From assembly GCF_010747415.1 (NCBI RefSeq), contig NZ_JAAGNZ010000001.1, forward strand, positions 2,108,001-2,172,000: a stretch of DNA of 64,000 nt, read 5' to 3'. The notes under the pieces are model-generated. The model saw only the letters and a list, made by a program, of their open reading frames with translations, was not told the DNA's origin and did no database searches. The stretch is from Spirosoma agri. GTDB lineage: Bacteria; Bacteroidota; Bacteroidia; Cytophagales; Spirosomataceae. Of the stretch, positions 9,148-18,569 are shown piece by piece; positions within the stretch are counted from its first letter, which is position 1, and each line of letters starts with the position of its first letter. Position numbers and translations under genes: made by a program.

Positions 9148-10079
9148 ACACGCTACCGCTCATTTCGCTGATTACCATCAACTACAACCAGGCGGTGGTA
9201 ACCTGCGACATGCTGGAATCGACCCGGCAGCTGACCTATCCCCATTTCGAAATCATTGTCGTTGACAACGGCTCTACCGAAGACCCTACCGAACGCATTC
9301 GGCAGGGTAATTTTCCGAATGTAACGGTCGTCGTAAGCCCCGATAATCTGGGCTTTTCGGGTGGCAATAATCTGGGTATTACCTACGCAAAAGGTGATTA
9401 CTATTTCTTTCTGAACAACGACACCATCGTTACCCCCGATCTGCTGGAGAAGCTGCTGGAGCCGTTTCTTCGCGATTCGACCGTTGGTTTGGTCTGTCCC
9501 AAAATTCGGTATCACGATCAGCCCACCATTATCCAGTTTGCGGGCTATCATCCGCTGAATCCGTACACGGGTCGTACCTGGTCGATAGGGTTGATGGAAC
9601 CCGACAAGGGTCAACACGATAAATCGGGACCTACTTATTTTGCGCACGGCGCGGCCATGATGGTTAGTCGAGCTGTACTGGAACGGGCTGGCTCTCTGGA
9701 TAATAGCTTTTTTCTGTATTATGAAGAATTAGACTGGTCAGCGCGGATTCGGCGGGCCGGTTTTCAGCTTTATTACCAGGCCGAAGGGCTGATCTACCAC
9801 CGGGAGTCGATGAGCGTTGGCAAGATGAACCCGATGAAAGTGTACTACCACACCCGGAACCGACTGTGGTTTATGCGTCGGAACGTAACGGGCTTTCAAC
9901 TGCTGATTTTTTATCTCTACTACTTTGGCGTTGCCATTCCCAAGGCATTGCTTAAATACACCATTCAATGGCAACCCGATTACCTGAAGGCAGTGAAGGA
10001 GGCTATTGTCTGGAATTTCACCCATAAACCGAGTAAAGAACCCGTACCAGCACCGTCGCCCGTAGCGCTGGCTGCCTGA
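9126..10079 (+). CDS. Family 2 glycosyltransferase (rhamnosyltransferase-like)
   Basis: GT-A fold enzyme of 317 residues. The N-terminal LISLITINYNQ begins the nucleotide-sugar-binding domain, with VDNGSTEDP, a NNDT motif in place of the usual DxD, and the downstream YYEELDWSARIRRAG acidic segment seen in WbbL-like rhamnosyltransferases. The start overlaps the end of the sugar transferase by 22 bp, so translation is probably coupled. It should add one sugar to the lipid-linked repeat unit on the cytoplasmic face. The sugar is not predictable. Confidence 0.88.
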   Translation: MAEGKRIDTLPLISLITINYNQAVVTCDMLESTRQLTYPHFEIIVVDNGSTEDPTERIRQGNFPNVTVVVSPDNLGFSGGNNLGITYAKGDYYFFLNNDTIVTPDLLEKLLEPFLRDSTVGLVCPKIRYHDQPTIIQFAGYHPLNPYTGRTWSIGLMEPDKGQHDKSGPTYFAHGAAMMVSRAVLERAGSLDNSFFLYYEELDWSARIRRAGFQLYYQAEGLIYHRESMSVGKMNPMKVYYHTRNRLWFMRRNVTGFQLLIFYLYYFGVAIPKALLKYTIQWQPDYLKAVKEAIVWNFTHKPSKEPVPAPSPVALAA

Positions 10080-10102
10080 GCGACATTAGTAACGATAGAC
10101 GA

Positions 10103-11296
10103 ATGGAAATACTGCTACTCATAAGTATTGGACTTGTACTCTACACCTACCTTGGCTATGGCGTTGTGGTCTGGGCGCTCATTAAAATGCGGCCCAAACG
10201 ACCGGCAGTGACAGAGATATCGGACGATTTTACGCCCGACGTAACGCTGATCGTACCGGCCTACAATGAAGTTGACTGTCTGCCCGCCAAGGTAGCCAAT
10301 TCACTGGGGCAGCTTTACCCCCGCGAACACATTCGTTTTCTGTTTGTGACAGAAGGGTCAACGGATCATTCGGATGCGTATCTGCGCAATACCTACGGGG
10401 AGGCACTCGACATTCTTGGCGGAACTGAACGGCGTGGCAAGGTAGCGGCCATGAACCGGGCCATGCAGCAGATCAAAACGCCCATCGTGATTTTTACCGA
10501 CGCTAATACGCAGCTGAATCCCGAAGCTGTCCGGAATATTGTCCGTCACTTCCGCGATCCAAACGTTGGGGCAGTGGCCGGCGAGAAGCGGATTCAAACG
10601 ACCGACAGCGAATCGGCGGCTGGTTCGGGTGAAGGGCTGTACTGGAAGTATGAATCCCAACTGAAAAAGTGGGATGCTGAACTGCACACGATCGTTGGGG
10701 CTGCCGGAGAGTTATTTGCCGTTCGTACGGAGTTGTATGAGCCCGTCTCGACGGATACGATCCTGGATGATTTTATGATTTCCCTCCTGATCGCCGAACG
10801 GGGATATCGGGTTGAATATGAGCCGGAGGCTTACGCACTCGAACGACCATCCTTTTCCATTGTGGACGAACAGAAGCGAAAGATCAGGATTGCGGCTGGT
10901 GGATTTCAGTCGATGGTCTGGCTGAAAAATCTGCTGAACCCGTTCCGGCATGGCCTGCTCACCTTCGAATATGTCTCGCATCGGGTGATGCGCTGGGCCG
11001 TCACACCCTTGTGTCTTCCCCTGATTTTGCTGCTCAACTTGGGGCTGGTTATTCAGGATGGCTGGGCGTCGGGCTGGGGGCTGCTCATGGCCGGTCAGAT
11101 ACTGTTTTACAGCGCGGCCTGGCTGGGATACATCCTTGAGAAGCGGCAACTGCGCTGGAAACTGGTTTTCGTTCCGTTCTATTTTACGTTTATGAACGTC
11201 TGCGCCCTGGCCGGACTGGTCCGCTATCTGCGTGGCAATCAGTCGGGAACATGGGAAAAAGTTCGTCGGGCCAACGCTGTCGACGCGCTCATATAG
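10103..11296 (+). CDS. Membrane-bound family 2 glycosyltransferase
   Basis: 397 residues. An N-terminal membrane helix (about 3-22) precedes a GT2 catalytic domain (VTLIVPAYNE, IFTDANTQ, the acidic LDDFMIS, and QKRKIRIAAGGFQ in the QxxRW position); two or three membrane helices lie at about 295-365. This is the processive-type GT2 architecture of IcaA/BcsA relatives, although here it is probably one of several transferases of a Wzx/Wzy pathway. The gene lies 23 bp after the preceding transferase and 24 bp before the polymerase-like gene. Confidence 0.87.
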   Translation: MEILLLISIGLVLYTYLGYGVVVWALIKMRPKRPAVTEISDDFTPDVTLIVPAYNEVDCLPAKVANSLGQLYPREHIRFLFVTEGSTDHSDAYLRNTYGEALDILGGTERRGKVAAMNRAMQQIKTPIVIFTDANTQLNPEAVRNIVRHFRDPNVGAVAGEKRIQTTDSESAAGSGEGLYWKYESQLKKWDAELHTIVGAAGELFAVRTELYEPVSTDTILDDFMISLLIAERGYRVEYEPEAYALERPSFSIVDEQKRKIRIAAGGFQSMVWLKNLLNPFRHGLLTFEYVSHRVMRWAVTPLCLPLILLLNLGLVIQDGWASGWGLLMAGQILFYSAAWLGYILEKRQLRWKLVFVPFYFTFMNVCALAGLVRYLRGNQSGTWEKVRRANAVDALI

Positions 11297-11320
11297 TTGC
11301 TTTTGGCGTACTGATTCATT

Positions 11321-12808
11321 ATGGCACAATCGGCTTCTTTTCTGAGAAACCAGTTCTCGAACTACTTTTGGCTGTACACACTCGCCGGTGGATTGTACAC
11401 CATTGGTATGGGCTTCCTGGTCAGTAGAATGGGGCCTGTCGGGGCGGTAGCGGCTATTGGTGCGCCAATCGCACTGCTGATTGTGGGGTTGATTCTGATG
11501 GAGCCCCGGTTTGGCTTATTCGTTTATCTGCAACTCGTTTTTATCATCGGGTTTGCCCGGTTCCTACCTACCTCTGTTCCGGTGGGCGTATTGATCGATG
11601 GCTTGCTATTTCTGATTTTGTTCAGTCTGTTTTTCAACGGTCAGCGCATGGAATGGTATCGACTGCGCAGTCCGGCGTTCGTGCTGATTGGTTTGTGGTT
11701 TCTCTACACCGTTATCGAACTGTTAAATCCCGAAGCCCCCTATCGCCCAGCCTGGTTTCTGCATGTTCGCGCCTTTTCGCTTCAATGGTTTCTGGTTGCC
11801 ATGATGGTGCTGGTTATTCCCATTACGCGTAAAGACGTGCAGGTCATGGTCAACTCGTGGCTAGGTTGGTCGTTCTTTGCTGCACTCTGGGGTTTCAAGC
11901 AACAATACTTTGGCTTATCGCAGAGCGAGTGGATCTGGCTGAACAGTGGCGGCAATGCCATTACGCACATGCTGTTCGGGCAGCTTCGCTGTTTTTCGTT
12001 CTACTCCGATGCGGCCCAGTTTGGGGCGGAAATGGCAGGGGCAACGTTGGTCGCTATAACTCGGGTTTTTGAAGAAAAAGCAGTAAAAAACAAGCTGTTT
12101 TTTGCCTTTCTGGCGTTGGTGTATTTTTGGGGATACGCGGTTTCCGGAACACGTAGCGCCCTTTTTGTTATGGTTGCCGGTTTCGCTTTCTACCTGCTAC
12201 TGAAGCGCGACATTCCCAAACTGGTTACGGGCGTGGTGCTGGCTATTCCCCTCATTTTGCTCCTGATGTTCACCAGCGTGGGCAGTTCGAATTACCAGGT
12301 GCAGCGCATGCGTTCGGCCATGACCCCGTTAAATGATCCATCGTTCATTCTGCGCTTACAGAATCAGGCCAAGATGCGGGCGTACCTACAGGACTTACCT
12401 TTTGGAGCGGGTATTGGCACGTCGACCGATGGAGGAGCCCGGTTTTCGCCCTGGCATTGGGCGGCTCATATAGCCCCCGACAGCTGGTACATAGAGCTCT
12501 GGATGGAAACCGGTCGTGTGGGTGTCACGCTGTATTTACTTATGTTGGTTGGCATCGTGGGCCTTGGCATCTACCAGGTCTGGCAGCTTAAAGACCCCTG
12601 GATGGTAAAAGTCATGTATGGATTCCTGGCTGAATTCGTCGGAATTGCCGTTATGGGTTACTCCAACCCGGTATTAGGTCAATTCCCGACGAACGGCATC
12701 ATATACATCAGCACGATGCTGATCGCTACCTGCTACCGGTGGGATAGTCGGCCGGCCACAAAACCAGTAGTCCTTGATCAACACCAATCATTCGTTCCGG
12801 CCCTATGA
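11321..12808 (+). CDS. O-antigen ligase/Wzy-type polymerase
   Basis: Polytopic membrane protein of 495 residues with roughly a dozen hydrophobic helices and a large loop between about 340 and 400, the usual hallmark of the Wzy_C/O-antigen ligase superfamily. The loop is followed by DSWYIELWMETGRVG, a segment common in WaaL/Wzy relatives. In an exopolysaccharide locus with a flippase and a co-polymerase, the polymerase role is more likely than ligase. The stop overlaps the start of the next transferase by 4 bp (ATGA). Confidence 0.82.
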   Translation: MAQSASFLRNQFSNYFWLYTLAGGLYTIGMGFLVSRMGPVGAVAAIGAPIALLIVGLILMEPRFGLFVYLQLVFIIGFARFLPTSVPVGVLIDGLLFLILFSLFFNGQRMEWYRLRSPAFVLIGLWFLYTVIELLNPEAPYRPAWFLHVRAFSLQWFLVAMMVLVIPITRKDVQVMVNSWLGWSFFAALWGFKQQYFGLSQSEWIWLNSGGNAITHMLFGQLRCFSFYSDAAQFGAEMAGATLVAITRVFEEKAVKNKLFFAFLALVYFWGYAVSGTRSALFVMVAGFAFYLLLKRDIPKLVTGVVLAIPLILLLMFTSVGSSNYQVQRMRSAMTPLNDPSFILRLQNQAKMRAYLQDLPFGAGIGTSTDGGARFSPWHWAAHIAPDSWYIELWMETGRVGVTLYLLMLVGIVGLGIYQVWQLKDPWMVKVMYGFLAEFVGIAVMGYSNPVLGQFPTNGIIYISTMLIATCYRWDSRPATKPVVLDQHQSFVPAL

Positions 12809-14016
12809 AGCAATTTGATAGTATCATCTGCATTGCGCAAACGTCCTGGAAGGGCGACTTTCAAAAAGCGGTCGTGCAGCTTATGACCGAACTGTCGGTG
12901 AACCATCGGATTCTGTTTGTCGATTATCTGTATACCATCAAGGATCTGGCACAGGGAATGGCGGGGAGACCGGATATTCCGGTTCGGAAAATAATGCACC
13001 TCAACAACCCACTGAGCAAAATAACGACCGAACATGGCGGGGAACTGTACGTCTGGTCTCCGCCCGTCATGATGCCGATCAACTGGCTGGCCGCTCGGAC
13101 ACATGACCAGTTACTTAGCTGGAACACCGACCGACTAGTCAATGGTGTTCGCGATGTGATGCGTCGACTGAACATGCACCGGCCACTGGTTATCAACGCG
13201 TTCAATCCGGTTGTCGGGTTGCCTTTGCTGGGAAAGCTGAACGAGTGCGCTACCATCTATTACTGCTTTGACGAGATCACAACTGCCGGTGACTGGATGA
13301 GTCGGCATGGACAGCGGTACGAAGATGCTTACCTCCGGCGGGTCGATGCGGTCATCGCTACCTCAGAAACACTACGTCAGGATAAGTCTGCCCAGCAGCC
13401 GAACACCTTCTGCGTCAAAAATGGCGCGAACTTTGATCTGTTCAATCAGACTCGCCAACTTGCTCAGAAGCAGCCGCCCGTGACGCCAGTTGTGGGGTAT
13501 CTGGGAACGGCTGATAACCGGGTTAACATCGATATTATGGAACATTGCGCCCGGACAATGCCTGATGTCAATTTTGAGTTTATCGGTGAAGTGCCTGAGC
13601 CTAAATTAACGGAGCGTTTAGGTGGTTTTTCAAACGTAACGTTCATACCACCCCGTCAGCCCGAAGAGCTACCGCCTTTGCTGGCCAGGCTGAGTGTCGG
13701 GATCATTCCGTTTGTTTGTAACAAGCATACCTATACGATCTATCCTCTGAAAATCAATGAATATCTGGCTGCCGGACTGCCAGTGGTGTCAACGCCGTTC
13801 TCAATCCTGGACGATTTTGCCGGGATCATTGAACTGGCCGATACACCCGAAGCATTTGCCCAGGCCATTCGCCGGGCTCTGGCCGATAACGATTCGCAGC
13901 GGATGCAGGAACGGGTCGATACTGCGCAAGCCAACTCGTGGGAACGTCGGGCGCGGGAGTTCGAAGCGGTTATTCAACAGGTTCCCAAAGCCTGGAGACA
14001 GGAGCAGCCCGCATAA
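12805..14016 (+). CDS. Glycosyltransferase, GT-B fold (family 4-like)
   Basis: 403 residues with the two-domain GT-B layout. The N-terminal domain begins DSIICIAQTSWKGD; the C-terminal domain starts near VVGYLGTADNRVNID and carries the donor-binding stretch KINEYLAAGLPVVSTPF. This places it with family 1/4 transferases that take nucleotide-activated sugars. It is translationally coupled to the polymerase gene by a 4-bp overlap. Acceptor and sugar are unknown. Confidence 0.87.
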   Translation: MKQFDSIICIAQTSWKGDFQKAVVQLMTELSVNHRILFVDYLYTIKDLAQGMAGRPDIPVRKIMHLNNPLSKITTEHGGELYVWSPPVMMPINWLAARTHDQLLSWNTDRLVNGVRDVMRRLNMHRPLVINAFNPVVGLPLLGKLNECATIYYCFDEITTAGDWMSRHGQRYEDAYLRRVDAVIATSETLRQDKSAQQPNTFCVKNGANFDLFNQTRQLAQKQPPVTPVVGYLGTADNRVNIDIMEHCARTMPDVNFEFIGEVPEPKLTERLGGFSNVTFIPPRQPEELPPLLARLSVGIIPFVCNKHTYTIYPLKINEYLAAGLPVVSTPFSILDDFAGIIELADTPEAFAQAIRRALADNDSQRMQERVDTAQANSWERRAREFEAVIQQVPKAWRQEQPA

Positions 14017-14066
14017 GTCAATACCAGCATTTACTCAACCAGCATACACTCTAACAACAAAACAAT

Positions 14067-14894
14067 ATGAAGAAGGCTAGGATTGATCGACACGTTCGTC
14101 TTAGTAGGCATTGTGTGCTAGGGTTGGTTTTGTTGCTCGCAGGACATACGACAAGTTACGGCCAACAGGCAATAGCAACGCCGAACGCTGCGGTAAAATC
14201 ATCGCTAACGGCGACCACCGTGGCACCTATCGATAGTATGACATTTGATTTCAACCGGGATATTGCCCAGCAATTGATCCCGTTTGATGAAATCTATAAG
14301 CTGGCGCTAGCCTATTCACCATCGGTTAAGTTTGAAGGGGCTGTCTCGAACTCACAGATGGCCGCATTTCAGCTGTCCAAACTGCAAGTACTGCAAAACG
14401 TAACTGGATTCGCTAATTACTCAACTGGTAATCAGGCTATTCTGTCAACGGGTACAAACGCATCCGATCAGCTGGGCCAGATTTCCAATGGCTATCGGGC
14501 CGGGGTAAACGTAGCGTTCAGTGTGCACGATCTATTCGGTCGACCACAGCAGGTTCGACTGGCGAGAGCAAATTACGAAGCAACGAAAGAGCGTCGTCGG
14601 ATTGCCGAAATCCAGTTGAAGCGCGACTTGTTCAATATGTATCAGGACCTGCTTTTGGCTCAAAAAATATTGCAGATACGGTTGCGTGACGATCAGGCAT
14701 CGCTGGCGGCATACCGAATAGGCGAGGTAGAGTTGCAGAAGGGAAAGATTACCCCCGAAACGCACGCTTTCAACAGTAACCGTTACGCGGAAACCAAATC
14801 GACAGTAGAACAGGCTAAAACCCAGTTTATCAAGAATATTTATGCCCTTGAACTGTTTGTCGGGGTTCCTATTTATCAACTGAAACGCAGCTAA
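14067..14894 (+). CDS. Half-size TolC-like outer membrane protein
   Basis: 275 residues with an N-terminal signal region (about 1-34). The rest resembles one OEP repeat: FDEIYKLALAYSPSVKFEG followed by long helices rich in Gln, Arg, Lys and Leu (for example about 165-260). Ordinary TolC proteins have two such repeats in 400-500 residues; this has one. It is 4 bp upstream of the Wzc-like gene and no Wza-type (polysaccharide export/SLBB) gene occurs in the locus. It may therefore serve as the outer-membrane or periplasmic export component. That function is inference; the family resemblance is moderate. Confidence 0.75.
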   Translation: MKKARIDRHVRLSRHCVLGLVLLLAGHTTSYGQQAIATPNAAVKSSLTATTVAPIDSMTFDFNRDIAQQLIPFDEIYKLALAYSPSVKFEGAVSNSQMAAFQLSKLQVLQNVTGFANYSTGNQAILSTGTNASDQLGQISNGYRAGVNVAFSVHDLFGRPQQVRLARANYEATKERRRIAEIQLKRDLFNMYQDLLLAQKILQIRLRDDQASLAAYRIGEVELQKGKITPETHAFNSNRYAETKSTVEQAKTQFIKNIYALELFVGVPIYQLKRS

Positions 14895-14898
14895 CCCT

Positions 14899-17133
14899 AT
14901 GCTATTTCAAGGAATTGGTCAGCTGTTGAAACAGCATCTTATTTGGTTCATTGTGTTCCCCTGCCTGGCCGGTGGGGCCGTGTTCTACCTCATGCGAAAT
15001 GAAGCAAAGACCTATAAGACCAAAGCAACGCTCTATACCGGCCTAACGTCTGGCTACTCGCTCCGTTCCACCCAGGAAGGGTTTCAAACAGATTACTCGG
15101 GGGTTAGTAATGCCTTTGATAACATTCTGACGACCCTCAACTCGAATCAAACGCTCCACAACGTCGGCGCTACAATGTTGAGCCAGCACCTGCAACTGAC
15201 CAAACCGACGCCCCAGCAACTGTCTGTAACTAGCTTCCAGAAGCTGCAACAGGCCATTCCGGCCGGTTTGCGTCAGTCGTTGCTGAAGGCGGGTGATCTT
15301 GCCTACACCCGCAGCCGGATCGACAGTCTGGCGCAGAGTCAGACCAATAATCCCATCCGAGATCTGATGCAGGACGCTGATTCAGATTATTCGCCCGAGC
15401 ACATTGGCAAAAAGCTGAAAGCGAACCGAAGAAGCGCCAGCGACATGCTGGATCTGGAGTACGAAGGTGACGACCCGGCGGTTACGCAGCAGACGCTGGC
15501 GCTGGCAATAAAAGAACTGAACGAGCGATACACCTCGTTGAAAAGTGGCGAAGCGAACCCCGTTGTCACGTATTACGAAACGAAAACGAAGGAGTCTAAA
15601 AAACGACTGGATGATGCCGAATCAAAGCTCCGGGCGTTTAACGTGCAGCACAACGTGCTCAACTTTGAGGATGAACTGAAAACACGGTCGACTACCCGTG
15701 AGGCTTTGGTGGCAGAATACAGTGATGAAGTCATGCGCAATCAGGCGGCCAAAGCGGCCATGAGCGCGCTCAATCAGCGAATGACGCAGGGCGGAAGTTT
15801 GCTTAAAATCAGTACGGCCCTCACGGACAAACAAGCCGAACTGACAGCCGCAGAAACGCAGCTGATCAATGCCCGCACGAATGCCCAGCCTCAGCCTGTT
15901 CTGGACCGCTATCAGGCGAAGATCGATCAGGCATCAACGGAGCTGAAACAAATCGCCCAAAATTATTACGCGGCTGACAATACATCCGAATCGGTTCCCA
16001 AACTGAAGCTTATCGATGAATGGCTGGCCAAGGTGCTGGAATATGAGGAGTCGGGTGCCCGGATGGCTGTGGTGAAAAAACGGCTGGATGAATACCAGAA
16101 AGAGTCGACGGCATTTACTCCGCTGGAATCTGAACAGCGGCAACTCACCCGCGACATGACCGTTGCCGAAAAAGATTACCTCGGCCTGGTTCAGTCGCTC
16201 AATCAGGCAACCACGCACCGGCAGGACATTGCCATTGACGGATCGTTGTCGGTGCTGGACTCACCTGGGTTCCCTTTTTCGCCACAACCGGCCAAACGAA
16301 TGATGTTCACCGTCATCGCTGCCGGAGCCGGTTTTGTAATTGCCCTGCTATTGGCGGCTTTACGCATCTGGGCCGATAAGCGCATCAACTCGCTGGAACA
16401 GGCCGAACAGCGAATCGGTACCTCGGTGACGGCAGTGTTTCCGACCGTCAAAAAATTTGCGATCAACTCCCGATCCAGCCGGGCCGCTATCAGTATGTTC
16501 GAACAGTTGGGTAATGCCATTAATATCGAGATCGAGCAACAGCGAACGGCAGCCCATCCACCGCTGGTCACGTTGTTCAGCTTGCGGGCTAAACAGGGGA
16601 AAACCTGGTTTGCGCATGGCCTCGTCCGGCTGTACGCTGAATCGGGCGAACACGTTGCGTATTTATACCCAAGGGTGACGGATACGGATAAAAAATTCGA
16701 ACAGGATGGCATTGCGTTTTTTCCGTATGATCTTCACGCAAATTTCATGAACGTGCGGGAGCCCGGCGATTTACTGACGAGTGAGGACACGATGGCGATG
16801 AGTGGTTTTGAGAAGATTATACTGGAAATACCCGCTCTGGTCGGTAGCCCGATTCCGTTGCATCTGGTCAATCGGAGTGCCGTGTCGATTCTGATCCTGA
16901 CCGTACATACACTCTGGGGACGTCGGGATAAGCAATTGTTTGATCTGTACACCAAGGCGGCCAAGCATCCGGTGCTGATTACGCTCAATAAAGTGCAAGG
17001 CAGTGATACTGATGCGCCGACGGTGGTGGATATTGAGCAGGGGGTTGTACGAACGAAGCGGTATTCAGAGCCGAACGAGGTAACAAGTGGAGCATCGCCA
17101 AACGCAACGGCTTTTGATCGGCAAGCTAAATGA
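14899..17133 (+). CDS. Wzz/Wzc-like polysaccharide co-polymerase with degenerate BY-kinase domain
   Basis: 744 residues. TM1 at about 12-30, a long periplasmic part with coiled-coil segments (about 215-430), a Pro-rich TM2 segment (SPGFPFSPQPAKRMMF, then a helix at about 475-495), then a cytoplasmic P-loop-like domain. This is the Wzc architecture controlling chain length and export. The ATPase is damaged: Walker A is reduced to AKQGKT (Lys568-Thr569), the Walker A' Asp motif is replaced around AYLYPRVTD, Walker B reads IILEIPAL, and no tyrosine cluster follows. It is probably not an active tyrosine kinase. Its stop overlaps the flippase start by 4 bp. Confidence 0.85.
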   Translation: MLFQGIGQLLKQHLIWFIVFPCLAGGAVFYLMRNEAKTYKTKATLYTGLTSGYSLRSTQEGFQTDYSGVSNAFDNILTTLNSNQTLHNVGATMLSQHLQLTKPTPQQLSVTSFQKLQQAIPAGLRQSLLKAGDLAYTRSRIDSLAQSQTNNPIRDLMQDADSDYSPEHIGKKLKANRRSASDMLDLEYEGDDPAVTQQTLALAIKELNERYTSLKSGEANPVVTYYETKTKESKKRLDDAESKLRAFNVQHNVLNFEDELKTRSTTREALVAEYSDEVMRNQAAKAAMSALNQRMTQGGSLLKISTALTDKQAELTAAETQLINARTNAQPQPVLDRYQAKIDQASTELKQIAQNYYAADNTSESVPKLKLIDEWLAKVLEYEESGARMAVVKKRLDEYQKESTAFTPLESEQRQLTRDMTVAEKDYLGLVQSLNQATTHRQDIAIDGSLSVLDSPGFPFSPQPAKRMMFTVIAAGAGFVIALLLAALRIWADKRINSLEQAEQRIGTSVTAVFPTVKKFAINSRSSRAAISMFEQLGNAINIEIEQQRTAAHPPLVTLFSLRAKQGKTWFAHGLVRLYAESGEHVAYLYPRVTDTDKKFEQDGIAFFPYDLHANFMNVREPGDLLTSEDTMAMSGFEKIILEIPALVGSPIPLHLVNRSAVSILILTVHTLWGRRDKQLFDLYTKAAKHPVLITLNKVQGSDTDAPTVVDIEQGVVRTKRYSEPNEVTSGASPNATAFDRQAK

Positions 17134-18566
17134 GTCACAAACAGGATGCCATAAGTGGGGGGAAATGGATGAGCGCATCAACCGCCATTTCCACTGTATT
17201 TCAGTTTGGTCAGGTGGCCATTCTGGCCCGGTTACTGGAACCGTCGGTGTTCGGAATCGTCAGCGTCAGTACGCTTCTGATCGCCTTTTTCAGCATTTTC
17301 GCCAATCTCGGCTTCTCAAATTCTATTATTTATAAACAGGAAGAGGACCGGAACGTACTCTCAACGATCTATCTGTTGAATCTGGCGTTGGGCTTGCTCA
17401 TTGGTGTTGTCGTTTTCTTTAGCTGGCCATTGGTTGTTGCCTATTATAAAGAACCACGGCTGGAGAAGGTGATCAAGCTATCATCGCTGTACTTTATTAT
17501 CGTCTACGTCGGCCAGATTTATCTGTTTCTATTACAGAAAGAACTGAAATTCAAGTCGGTAGCCAGCATCGATATTACCGGCACCATCGTCGGAACCTGC
17601 GTTACCATTTTCCTGGCCTATAACGGATACGCCGAGTTATCGCTGATTTTTGGTCAACTGGCGCAGCAGGCCGCTAAGTCGACGCTCCAGATCATTTACG
17701 GGCTAAAGCTCTTTAAACCTGTGCTGACATTTGACCTCAGCCTGATCAAAGACCATCTGCGGTTTGGCCTTTATAATGTGGGTGATGGCATCGTTGGCTT
17801 TGTTCAGGCGAATTCCGATAACATTCTGGTAGGAGGGATGCTGGGGGTGAAACCACTGGGTTACTACACACTGGCGTCACAGCTGGCGGTTTTTCCGATT
17901 GCCCGACTCAGCCCGATCGTGTTGCAGGTTGCGTACCCGATTCTGGCGCGCTTCAAGGGCGACACCAACGAACTGAAAAAGTCGTATCTGACCATTCTGG
18001 ATTTGCTCAGTTACGTGAACTTGCCGTTGCTGGCCGGTTTGTTCGTCACGGCGGATAGTGTCGTACCGCTTTTTTACGGACCAGGCTGGGAACCGACAAT
18101 CGTGCTAATCCGGATTTTTGTCTTTGTTAGCATTTTTACCTTTTTGAGTAATCCGCTGTTCACACTGGCCTTTTCGAAGGGTAAACCAAAACTGCTGTTC
18201 TACCTGAATATCGCGACCCTGTTTATCAAGATTCCGCTGGTTTACGTGTTGGCGCAATATTGGGGGGTGATTGGTATTGCTTCGGCGTTCCTGATTGCGA
18301 CCCTATCGAATCTGCTCATCAATTTCCAGATTGTTAAATCGTTGATCGGTCCGTTCATGAGCGAATTTGGCCAGAATATTGCCAAACCGATTCTGTTTTG
18401 CCTGATCATGGTTGGTGCAATCGAACTCTACAAATCCTACGCTGATTCGATCAACGTCGTCAACACCATTGTCCAGATTACCATCGGTGCCCTGATCTAC
18501 ATCGGCCTGACCATTCGCTACAAATACCCTCTCGCCGAGCTAAAAACGTTCGGTAAAGCCGCCTGA
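17130..18566 (+). CDS. Wzx-type lipopolysaccharide/exopolysaccharide flippase (MOP superfamily)
   Basis: 478 residues with about 12-14 membrane helices and the WzxC-type N-terminus (SGGKWMSASTAISTVFQFGQ, then LARLLEPSVFGIVS). This family flips undecaprenyl-linked repeat units across the inner membrane, where the Wzy-like protein polymerises them. Overlapping start with the co-polymerase gene and a 3-bp gap to the next gene show it belongs to the same transcription unit. Confidence 0.92.
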   Translation: MSHKQDAISGGKWMSASTAISTVFQFGQVAILARLLEPSVFGIVSVSTLLIAFFSIFANLGFSNSIIYKQEEDRNVLSTIYLLNLALGLLIGVVVFFSWPLVVAYYKEPRLEKVIKLSSLYFIIVYVGQIYLFLLQKELKFKSVASIDITGTIVGTCVTIFLAYNGYAELSLIFGQLAQQAAKSTLQIIYGLKLFKPVLTFDLSLIKDHLRFGLYNVGDGIVGFVQANSDNILVGGMLGVKPLGYYTLASQLAVFPIARLSPIVLQVAYPILARFKGDTNELKKSYLTILDLLSYVNLPLLAGLFVTADSVVPLFYGPGWEPTIVLIRIFVFVSIFTFLSNPLFTLAFSKGKPKLLFYLNIATLFIKIPLVYVLAQYWGVIGIASAFLIATLSNLLINFQIVKSLIGPFMSEFGQNIAKPILFCLIMVGAIELYKSYADSINVVNTIVQITIGALIYIGLTIRYKYPLAELKTFGKAA

Positions 18567-18569
18567 TTT

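Noticed and set aside
16203-16712. Antisense ORF of 169 codons inside the co-polymerase gene
   Set aside because: Shadow of a well-supported coding frame; Ser/Cys/Arg-rich composition typical of non-coding frames.
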